Shown here: positions 1 to 4,838 of the stretch, piece after piece
How positions within the stretch are numbered: position 1 is the first letter of the stretch
Layout of the letters: each line of letters begins with the position of its first letter
NCBI GenBank assembly: GCA_031254445.1
Contig: JAIRUL010000298.1
Location: 1-5,907, forward strand
DNA from: Chitinispirillales bacterium
Lineage (GTDB): Bacteria > Fibrobacterota > Chitinivibrionia > Chitinivibrionales > Chitinispirillaceae
DNA length: 5,907 bases
Direction: 5' to 3'
Translations under genes and position numbers: made by a program
Notes under the pieces: model-generated
Database searches by the model: none
Told to the model about the DNA's origin: nothing
What the model saw: the letters and a program-made list of their open reading frames with translations, nothing else

Positions 1-530
1 TTGAGCCAATCGATTAAGCCCTTCCAAAAGCTCTTGCCCATGAGAATAACCGGTATCGGGTTTACCTTTTCGGTTTGTACGAGCGTGAGCGTCTCAAACA
101 TCTCGTCGAGCGTGCCGAAACCGCCGGGCATGATGATGACGGCGGTGGTGTACTTGAGGAACATCACCTTGCGCACAAAAAAGTAGCGAAAGTTGAGCGG
201 AGTCTTTATGTAAGGGTTGGGGGTTTGTTCGAAAGGAAGCTGGATGTTGAGGCCGATAGAGGCGCCGCCCTCTTTGTGCGCGCCGCGGTTCGCCGCCTCC
301 ATAATGCCAGGGCCGCCTCCGGTAATCACGCCGAACCCGGCTCGCGACACGGCGCTTGCGGTCTCTACCGCAAGCTTGTAGTGCGGATGATCTTCCGGTG
401 TGCGCGCGCTGCCGAAGATCGTAACGCATGCGTTGAGTTTGGATAGCGTCTCAAAACCTTCGACAAACTCAGACATTATCCTGAAGATTCTCCAAACATC
501 TCCGTTCATTACGTCCGCCGAATCCGCCAT
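1..530 (-). CDS. LOG-family (TIGR00730-type) nucleotide phosphoribohydrolase, C-terminus beyond the window
   Basis: I translated this by hand from the complement. The frame opens at ATG 530-528 and stays open for 176 codons to the left edge, so the stop codon is not visible. Family signatures are a Rossmann start VTIFGSAR (residues 36-43), ITGGGPGIMEAANRGA (69-84), an FVRKVMF segment (118-124) and the defining PGGFGTLDE motif (135-143), whose Arg120 and Glu143 match the catalytic pair of LOG enzymes. Characterised LOG proteins release the base from nucleoside 5'-monophosphates (cytokinin ribotides or AMP) in the cytosol. Many bacterial members are misannotated as lysine decarboxylases. The start is supported by GAGGG nine bases upstream; Met8 is a weaker alternative. 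The N-terminal WRIFRIMSEFVEGFETL helix is typical of the longer bacterial subgroup. The physiological substrate here is unknown. The gene is divergent from the cell-wall operon, and no functional link is evident. Confidence 0.93.
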   Translation of the reverse strand, partial: MADSADVMNGDVWRIFRIMSEFVEGFETLSKLNACVTIFGSARTPEDHPHYKLAVETASAVSRAGFGVITGGGPGIMEAANRGAHKEGGASIGLNIQLPFEQTPNPYIKTPLNFRYFFVRKVMFLKYTTAVIIMPGGFGTLDEMFETLTLVQTEKVNPIPVILMGKSFWKGLIDWL

Positions 531-584
531 AGTTCTTTTCCCTCGCAAGTGGTTTCGCAATACTACGTCTCGCTGTCTACTTAA

Positions 585-614
585 AGTATATCATATGTGA
601 TTACAAGTTTTCCA
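585..614 (-). promoter_or_regulatory. Extended -10 promoter for the LOG-family gene
   Basis: On the minus strand there is TGGAAA (614-609; 4 of 6 matches to the -35 consensus), an 18-base spacer, then TATACT (590-585; 5 of 6 matches) preceded by TG one base upstream, giving an extended -10 (TGATATACT). Transcription would start near 578 and leave a leader of about 48 bases before the ATG at 530. This is a motif-based inference assuming a sigma-70-type factor. Confidence 0.55.
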
Positions 615-623
615 GTATTAATA

Positions 624-647
624 TCAAAAAAAAATATTTTTTTTTGA
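624..647. repeat. Perfect 24-bp A-tract/T-tract palindrome in the divergent intergenic region
   Basis: The sequence reads TC-A9-TA-T9-GA and is perfectly self-complementary. It lies just upstream of the LOG -35 element and about 60 bases upstream of the candidate promoter for the plus-strand operon. A9 and T9 tracts are intrinsically bent and can act as UP elements or as binding sites for nucleoid proteins. As RNA in either direction it would form an A-U hairpin, but without the GC stem of a terminator. Its role is unknown. Confidence 0.6.
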
Positions 648-709
648 CACGGGTATGGCTCAAAATCACCGTAATTGACAAATGGCAACAAATAAAAATA
701 ACAAAAGTA

Positions 710-738
710 TTGATAATCAAGGAGATTTTTAATATTTT
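710..738 (+). promoter_or_regulatory. Candidate sigma-70-type promoter for the YkuD/Mur ligase operon
   Basis: TTGATA (710-715; 5 of 6 matches to -35) is followed by exactly 17 bases and TATTTT (733-738; 4 of 6 matches to -10). The predicted start near 745 gives a leader of about 44 bases. Two perfect TTGACA hexamers further upstream (644-649 and 675-680) have no convincing -10 at the right distance. AT-rich sequence produces chance matches, so confidence is limited. Confidence 0.4.
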
Positions 739-743
739 TATTA

Positions 744-769
744 TTGTAAGCGCATTTTTTCCGTTACAA
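744..769 (+). promoter_or_regulatory. Inverted repeat in the predicted leader of the YkuD/Mur ligase operon
   Basis: TTGTAA (744-749) and TTACAA (764-769) are inverted copies separated by 14 bases. They lie at and just after the predicted transcription start and end six bases before the Shine-Dalgarno AAGGAT (775-780) of the YkuD gene. The pair could be an operator half-site pair or a small leader stem. With only 6-bp arms it could also be chance. Confidence 0.25.
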
Positions 770-788
770 ACGACAAGGATAAAACACG

Positions 789-1316
789 ATGAAAAACTCG
801 ACGATTGAGCGCGTGAACGACCTCTGCACGGATTTGGAGCTACCCGCACCAGATAATTTTGTCTTCGTTGACATCGAATCACAGACGTTAACGCACTACA
901 AAAGCGCGGAAGAAGAAGCGACATACAAGGTGTCAACGTCTAAATTCGGAACGGGCAGCCGCGAAGGATCGTACAAAACTCCGCTCGGGCTTCACTGCAT
1001 AGAAGAGAAGATAGGCCAAGAAGCGCGCCCTTGGACAATCTTCAGCAGCAGAGAAGACACCGGCGTAGTGTGGGAAGCCGGAATGGATGGCGAGAATCAA
1101 GTTCTAACGCGCATACTGCGCTTGCGCGGGCTCGAAGAGGGCGTAAACGCCGGCGACGGCATCGATTCTTACGAGCGTTACATATACATCCACGGCACAA
1201 ACAACGAAGAAACGATAGGCACGCCGATGTCGCACGGATGCATTTGCATGAAAAACGACGACATTATTACATTATATAATACAGTGGAGGCCGGAACCTA
1301 TGTCTACGTTGGATGA
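789..1316 (+). CDS. Leaderless YkuD-domain L,D-transpeptidase homologue, possible cytosolic L,D-carboxypeptidase
   Basis: This 175-residue protein is essentially one YkuD domain. The active site is IHGTNN (His135-Gly136) followed by SHGCICM (148-154), where His149 and nucleophile Cys151 match the HX(n)SHGC signature. The N-terminus is polar, with no signal peptide, lipobox or transmembrane segment, so the product should stay in the cytosol, unlike classical L,D-transpeptidases that crosslink murein in the periplasm. Leaderless YkuD proteins such as ElsL/LdtK of Acinetobacter act as L,D-carboxypeptidases in murein recycling, removing the terminal D-Ala from tetrapeptides. That role is inferred here from the missing leader and the downstream Mur ligase. 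The start is supported by AAGGAT eight bases upstream. Oddity: the Arg that usually follows the nucleophile (HGC-I-R) is Cys153, one base change from an Arg codon. The 3' end overlaps the next gene by 17 bases. Confidence 0.9.
   Translation: MKNSTIERVNDLCTDLELPAPDNFVFVDIESQTLTHYKSAEEEATYKVSTSKFGTGSREGSYKTPLGLHCIEEKIGQEARPWTIFSSREDTGVVWEAGMDGENQVLTRILRLRGLEEGVNAGDGIDSYERYIYIHGTNNEETIGTPMSHGCICMKNDDIITLYNTVEAGTYVYVG
1286..1290 (+). promoter_or_regulatory. Strong Shine-Dalgarno of the Mur ligase gene inside the YkuD coding sequence
   Basis: GGAGG lies nine bases before ATG 1300 and within the last codons of the upstream gene. It fixes the Mur ligase start and suggests that the two proteins are translationally coupled and made from one mRNA. 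Confidence 0.8.
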
Positions 1317-2742
1317 TTGCAAATCAATGCACTTTACCGGCATTTTCGGCAGCGGAATGAGCGCAATCGCGCAGTATCTCGCCGATACCGGAGTTATTGT
1401 AAGCGGATCCGATCGCTTAATCGGCTCTATAGACTCGGTAAAAGTTAAACAAGCGCTAATTAAAAGCGGCTGTTCGATACATCCGCAAGACGGGAGCGGC
1501 ATTAGCGCCGATACAAACGCGGTGTGCGTATCGACCGCCATTGAAGAGACAAACCCCGACATCGCCGCCGCGCGAACGCTTGGGATACCCATCCTGCACC
1601 GGTCGGATGTGCTAGCGTCGATAGTCAAGAGCCGCAAAAGCGTCGCCGTCGCCGGCACAAGCGGCAAATCAACCGTTACCGCGATGATTTTCGAGCTGTT
1701 GACCGCTTGCGGCATGTCGCCGTCGCTTATTAGCGGCGCCGCGCTGCGCAGCCTCGAACAAATTGGGCTGCTCGGCAATTCATTCTGCGGCAAATCGGAT
1801 ATTTTAATCATCGAAGCCGACGAAAGCGACGGCACGCTCGTTAAATACGAACCGTACGCAAGCGTCATCCTCAACTTATCGAAAGATCACAAACCCGAAG
1901 AAGAGGTCTTAGAGATGTTCGCGCGGCTCATAAAACAGTCAACTTGGTCGGCAATTAACGCGGACGACGCCAAATTGCGCGGCCTCGGCGCGTCAACTAC
2001 GTTCGGGTTTTGCGATCTTGCGGAGTTTCGGGGCGCGATGACGGAGATTAACCCGCTATCAACGGTCATTACAATCAATAAAACAGCCGATAACGCCGAT
2101 AACAACGCCGGCGCCATTGATAAAACAGCCAACAACGCCAACGCCGCTTCCTACAAACTCCCCGCCCCGGGCGCGCACAACGCGTCGAACCTAATGGCCG
2201 CGCTCTGCGTCTGCCGGCGCTTAGGCTGCGACGAATCATGTTTGGTTGACGCCGTCTCGCGCTACAAAGGCGTCGACCGCCGCTTTTCGATAACGCGCAC
2301 GCCATCCGGCGTAACGGTGATAGACGACTTCGCGCACAACCCGGAGAAGATACGCGCGGCGATAAGCGCGGCGAAAAACTTATCAAACAGCATAACCGCC
2401 GTCTACCAACCACACGGCTTCGGCCCTACGCGCTTCTTAAAAAACGAATACGCGTCGACATTCAAAGAGATACTGCGCCCAACCGACACGCTGTGCCTCC
2501 TTCCTATATATTATGCGGGCGGCACGGCGGTTAAAGACATATGCTCGCAAGACATCGTCGCGCTAATGGGCGACATTCCGTTTAACGCGATTGCGGCCGA
2601 TGACAGGGATCAGGCTATCGCCGCAATAAAAAAGTCAACGCCGCCAAGCGGAGCCGTGCTGCTCATGGGCGCCCGCGACCCGTCGCTATCGTCATTCGCC
2701 AAAAGCATTATTGACATTTTCGGCGGTGAAAGAAATAGGTAA
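1300..2742 (+). CDS. MurC/Mpl-like Mur ligase, probable UDP-MurNAc:tripeptide ligase
   Basis: This 480-residue protein has the three Mur ligase domains in order. The N-terminal UDP-sugar Rossmann domain starts HFTGIFGSGMSAIA (11-24), which is MurC/Mpl-like. The ATPase domain has P-loop GTSGKST (119-125), EADESDG (172-178) and the NLSKDH strand. The C-terminal domain follows YKGVDRRF (322-329), with DDFAHNP (342-348) and QPHGFGPTRF (370-379). The DDFAH form is closer to Mpl (DDFAHHP) than to MurC (DDYGHHP), suggesting ATP-dependent joining of recycled L-Ala-D-Glu-mDAP to UDP-MurNAc in the cytosol. The P-loop differs from the usual GTHGKTT, and the second His of DDFAHHP is Asn347, so this is a divergent paralogue. 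A de novo L-alanine-adding MurC, or a ligase with another amino donor, cannot be excluded. A low-complexity Asn/Ala insert occupies 261-284. The gene is coupled to the YkuD gene. Confidence 0.88.
   Translation: MSTLDDCKSMHFTGIFGSGMSAIAQYLADTGVIVSGSDRLIGSIDSVKVKQALIKSGCSIHPQDGSGISADTNAVCVSTAIEETNPDIAAARTLGIPILHRSDVLASIVKSRKSVAVAGTSGKSTVTAMIFELLTACGMSPSLISGAALRSLEQIGLLGNSFCGKSDILIIEADESDGTLVKYEPYASVILNLSKDHKPEEEVLEMFARLIKQSTWSAINADDAKLRGLGASTTFGFCDLAEFRGAMTEINPLSTVITINKTADNADNNAGAIDKTANNANAASYKLPAPGAHNASNLMAALCVCRRLGCDESCLVDAVSRYKGVDRRFSITRTPSGVTVIDDFAHNPEKIRAAISAAKNLSNSITAVYQPHGFGPTRFLKNEYASTFKEILRPTDTLCLLPIYYAGGTAVKDICSQDIVALMGDIPFNAIAADDRDQAIAAIKKSTPPSGAVLLMGARDPSLSSFAKSIIDIFGGERNR
2078..2130 (+). 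repeat. Internal 42-bp-period duplication coding a low-complexity insert in the Mur ligase
   Basis: ATAAAACAGCC occurs at 2078-2088 and again at 2120-2130, each followed by runs of AAC and GCC codons. The peptide is KTADNADNNAGAID followed by KTANNANAAS (residues 261-284), two related units of 14 and 10 residues. It lies late in the central domain, before the domain-closing YKGVDRRF, and probably forms a solvent-exposed loop that grew by slippage. Both units keep the reading frame. Confidence 0.6.
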
Positions 2743-2766
2743 AAGTCAAAATCTTTAAATTCTTTT

Positions 2767-2795
2767 GGGGACGGGGCTCTGCCCCGTAACGCCCC
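2767..2795. repeat. GC-rich palindromic element after the Mur ligase gene
   Basis: ACGGGGC (2771-2777), loop TCT, then GCCCCGT (2781-2787) form a perfect 7-bp stem. It extends outward because GGGG (2767-2770) can pair with CCCC (2792-2795) across a small bulge. No T-run follows on either strand, so it is not a canonical terminator. It resembles a REP-like dispersed intergenic palindrome and is preceded by TCAAAATCTTT, which also occurs downstream of lepB-like (5879-5889). Confidence 0.55.
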
Positions 2796-2819
2796 GATAC
2801 ATAAGCCCCCTCCTATCAA

Positions 2820-2860
2820 TATCCTCCCCCAAAAGAAGAAGCGGGGGAGGATACTGTTTT
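2820..2860 (+). terminator. Probable rho-independent terminator of the YkuD/Mur ligase operon
   Basis: TATCCTCCCCC (2820-2830) and GGGGGAGGATA (2843-2853) make a perfect 11-bp stem with a 12-base purine-rich loop. The stem is followed by CTG and four T residues at 2857-2860. The stem is strong but the T-tract is short and offset by three bases, so termination may be incomplete. It lies about 80 bases after the Mur ligase stop and well before lepA. Confidence 0.6.
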
Positions 2861-2867
2861 AAAATAT

Positions 2868-2882
2868 GCGCCCACGGGGCGC
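2868..2882. repeat. Short GC palindrome in the Mur ligase-lepA intergenic region
   Basis: GCGCCC (2868-2873), loop ACG, GGGCGC (2877-2882) form a perfect 6-bp stem with a 3-base loop. It is the third GC hairpin in about 120 bases, after those at 2767-2795 and 2820-2853. No T-run follows. The cluster looks like composite dispersed-repeat material rather than a gene. Confidence 0.4.
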
Positions 2883-2911
2883 GAAAAACGGCACGTCAAA
2901 ATCTATCATCG

Positions 2912-2952
2912 GCATTATTGACATTTTCGGCGACGAGGAGGAGGGCGCATAA
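2912..2952 (+). pseudogene. Duplicate of the Mur ligase 3' coding tail
   Basis: Bases 2912-2932 repeat bases 2705-2725 of the Mur ligase gene exactly (21 of 21). Both encode IIDIFG, but the second copy continues in frame as DEEEGA and a TAA stop (2950-2952), whereas the present gene ends GERNR. Just upstream the same frame reads SKS-II, resembling AKS-II before the motif in the gene, and GTCAAAATCT is also shared (2745-2754 and 2895-2904). No start codon or ribosome site makes this a gene by itself. It may be a displaced original C-terminus left by insertion or duplication of the hairpin-rich segment between the copies. Confidence 0.5.
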
Positions 2953-2953
2953 A

Positions 2954-2989
2954 CTATATTTATATAGGTGGGACCGTTATCATCCCACC
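2954..2989 (+). promoter_or_regulatory. Two adjoining inverted repeats upstream of lepA
   Basis: CTATAT-TT-ATATAG (2954-2967) is an AT-rich inverted repeat that could hold a -10 element (TATATT 2955-2960 or TATATA 2961-2966), though no good -35 lies at the right distance. It runs directly into GGTGGGA (2967-2973), nine bases, then TCCCACC (2983-2989), a perfect 7-bp stem. No T-run follows on either strand, so this looks like an operator or a 5' leader structure, not a terminator. It ends 37 bases before the lepA ATG. Confidence 0.4.
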
Positions 2990-3026
2990 ATTCAGTGATT
3001 AATTCTATAAAAAACGATAGGGATGT

Positions 3027-4832
3027 ATGGCAGACGCCGCTTTGAGCCTAATACGCAACTTTTGCATAATCGCGCACATCGACCACGGCAAATCCACCCT
3101 TGCCGACCGCTTCCTTGAGCTCACGGGGACGGTCAACAAGGAGAAGATGCAGGATCAGGTGCTCGACGACATGGACTTGGAGCGCGAGCGCGGGATTACC
3201 ATAAAGTCCCATCCGGTGCGCATGAGCTACAAGGCAAAGGACGGCGTTGCGTACCAGTTCAACCTCATAGACACTCCCGGCCACGTCGACTTCTCCTACG
3301 AGGTGTCGCGATCGCTCGCCGCTTGCGAGGGCGCGATACTGGTCGTCGACGCGGCGCAGGGCATCGAGGCGCAGACGCTCACGAACATCTACCTCGCGCT
3401 CGACAACGACCTCTCTATCATCGCGGTGATGAACAAGGTCGACCTGCCGTCGGCGCGCCCCGACGAGATACGCAAGCAGGTAAGCGAACTCCTCGGCGTC
3501 GACCCGGACACGATATTGTCGTGCAGCGCGAAAACCGGCGCCGGCGTGCCGGAGCTTTTAGAGCGCGTCATTACCGACGTCCCGCCGCCGAAAGGGGTGG
3601 GCGCGGATTCGCTCAAAGCGCTCATCTTCGACTCTAAGTTCGACTCGTTCCGAGGCGCGGTCGCGTACGTGCGCGTCGTTGACGGCATGCTTAACAAGGG
3701 GCAGTCGATAAGGTTCTTCGAAACGGGCCGCGAGTACGATGTAGACGAGGTGGGCTTCTTCCGCATGGGGCGCGTCCCGTCAAAGACGCTCAACGCCGGC
3801 GAAGTGGGCTACGTCATCGCAAATATCAAAACCGTCTCCGACATCAGCATCGGCGACACGATAACCACGCGGCTAAACGGCGCGGCCGAGGCGATACCCG
3901 GATACAAAGAGGTGAAACCTATGGTCTTCAGCGGGATATACCCCGTAGACAAGGCCGACTACGAAGACCTGCGCTCGGCGCTTGAGAAATTGCAGCTGAA
4001 CGATTCGTCGATATCTTACGAACCGGAGACGTCAACCGCGCTCGGCTTCGGGTTTCGCGCGGGCTTCCTAGGGCTATTGCACATGGAGATCATCCAAGAG
4101 CGCCTCCTGCGCGAGTTCAACGTCAACATCATCACCACGGTTCCAAACGTAGAGTACGAAGTCCACCTAAAAAACGGCGAGACCCTATACATCGACAGCC
4201 CCGCCGCGCTGCCCTCCGCGCAGGAGACCGAGCATATATGCGAGCCTATATCGCGCGTGCAGCTCATCACCCCCACAGACTACGTCGGCACGATAATGAA
4301 GCTGTGCGACGAGAAGCGGGGCAAGCTTATAAATATGGAATACTTGGAGACGACGCGCGTCTGCCTAAATTACCACCTCCCGTTAGCCGAGTTAATTATC
4401 GACTTCTTCGACCGCCTAAAGAGCTGCTCAAAGGGCTACGCGTCCATGGACTACGAGTTTCACGGCTACGAGCGCGACGATTTGATAAAATTAGACATCC
4501 TTATAAACGGCTCCCCGGTCGACGCGTTTTCGACAATCATCCACAAGGAGAGCTCGTATTCCTACGGGCAGATGATAACGGCGAAGCTGAAAGACCTGAT
4601 CCCGCGCCAGCAGTACGAGGTGGCCATACAAGCCGCCATCGGCAACAAGGTGATAGCGCGCACGACGGTCAAGGCGTTCCGCAAGGATGTGACCGCGAAG
4701 TGCTACGGCGGCGACATCACGCGCAAGCGCAAACTATTAGAAAAACAAAAAGAGGGCAAGAAGCGCATGAAACAGGTCGGCAACGTGGAGATACCGCAGG
4801 AAGCGTTCTTGGCCGTGCTCAGCAGGGAGTAG
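3027..4832 (+). CDS. lepA: Elongation factor 4 (LepA), ribosome back-translocating GTPase
   Basis: At 601 residues this is a full-length LepA. All GTPase motifs are present: G1 AHIDHGKST (16-24), G2 RERGITI (53-59), G3 DTPGH (82-86, with the catalytic His86), G4 NKVD (136-139) and G5 SAK (167-169). The C-terminal half carries LepA-specific features, including [25 protein letters not shown], and the tail ends [15 protein letters not shown]. LepA is a cytosolic translational GTPase that acts on stalled ribosomes and in translation initiation under stress. The start is set by family alignment (short leader before IRNF); the nearby Shine-Dalgarno AGGGA is only three bases from the ATG, so initiation may be inefficient. 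An out-of-frame ATG overlaps it at 3023. The gene is followed after six bases by the S26 homologue, the common lepA-lepB arrangement. No disruption is seen. Confidence 0.97.
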   Translation: MADAALSLIRNFCIIAHIDHGKSTLADRFLELTGTVNKEKMQDQVLDDMDLERERGITIKSHPVRMSYKAKDGVAYQFNLIDTPGHVDFSYEVSRSLAACEGAILVVDAAQGIEAQTLTNIYLALDNDLSIIAVMNKVDLPSARPDEIRKQVSELLGVDPDTILSCSAKTGAGVPELLERVITDVPPPKGVGADSLKALIFDSKFDSFRGAVAYVRVVDGMLNKGQSIRFFETGREYDVDEVGFFRMGRVPSKTLNAGEVGYVIANIKTVSDISIGDTITTRLNGAAEAIPGYKEVKPMVFSGIYPVDKADYEDLRSALEKLQLNDSSISYEPETSTALGFGFRAGFLGLLHMEIIQERLLREFNVNIITTVPNVEYEVHLKNGETLYIDSPAALPSAQETEHICEPISRVQLITPTDYVGTIMKLCDEKRGKLINMEYLETTRVCLNYHLPLAELIIDFFDRLKSCSKGYASMDYEFHGYERDDLIKLDILINGSPVDAFSTIIHKESSYSYGQMITAKLKDLIPRQQYEVAIQAAIGNKVIARTTVKAFRKDVTAKCYGGDITRKRKLLEKQKEGKKRMKQVGNVEIPQEAFLAVLSRE

Positions 4833-4838
4833 CGTATT

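Noticed and set aside
75..446. 123-codon plus-strand open frame opposite the LOG gene
   Set aside because: The minus-strand frame has diagnostic motifs (GGGPGIME, PGGFGTLDE). The plus-strand product has no family features.
644..680. Two perfect TTGACA hexamers (644-649 and 675-680) as -35 elements
   Set aside because: Neither has a convincing -10 hexamer 16-18 bases downstream, so the 710-738 pair was preferred.
601..936. 111-codon minus-strand open frame over the intergenic region and YkuD start
   Set aside because: Its hydrophobic stretch comes from AT-rich intergenic DNA, and it overlaps the YkuD gene antisense. No family resemblance.
741..1405. 12-base match TTATTGTAAGCG at 741-752 and 1394-1405
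   Set aside because: About one 12-base match is expected by chance in a window this size, and the second copy is ordinary coding sequence.
1272..1874. 200-codon minus-strand open frame opposite the Mur ligase gene
   Set aside because: It is antisense to a well-supported gene, has low-information composition and no ribosome site I could support.
2918..2960. TTGACA (2918-2923) with TATATT (2955-2960) as a lepA promoter
   Set aside because: The spacing is 31 bases, far outside the 15-19 that works, and the TTGACA is part of the duplicated coding tail.
2765..2998. 77-codon open frame in the Mur ligase-lepA intergenic region
   Set aside because: It reads through the GC hairpins and repeat DNA, has no Shine-Dalgarno or domain, and begins MGTGLCPVTP, a translation of the GGGGCTCTGCCCC palindrome.
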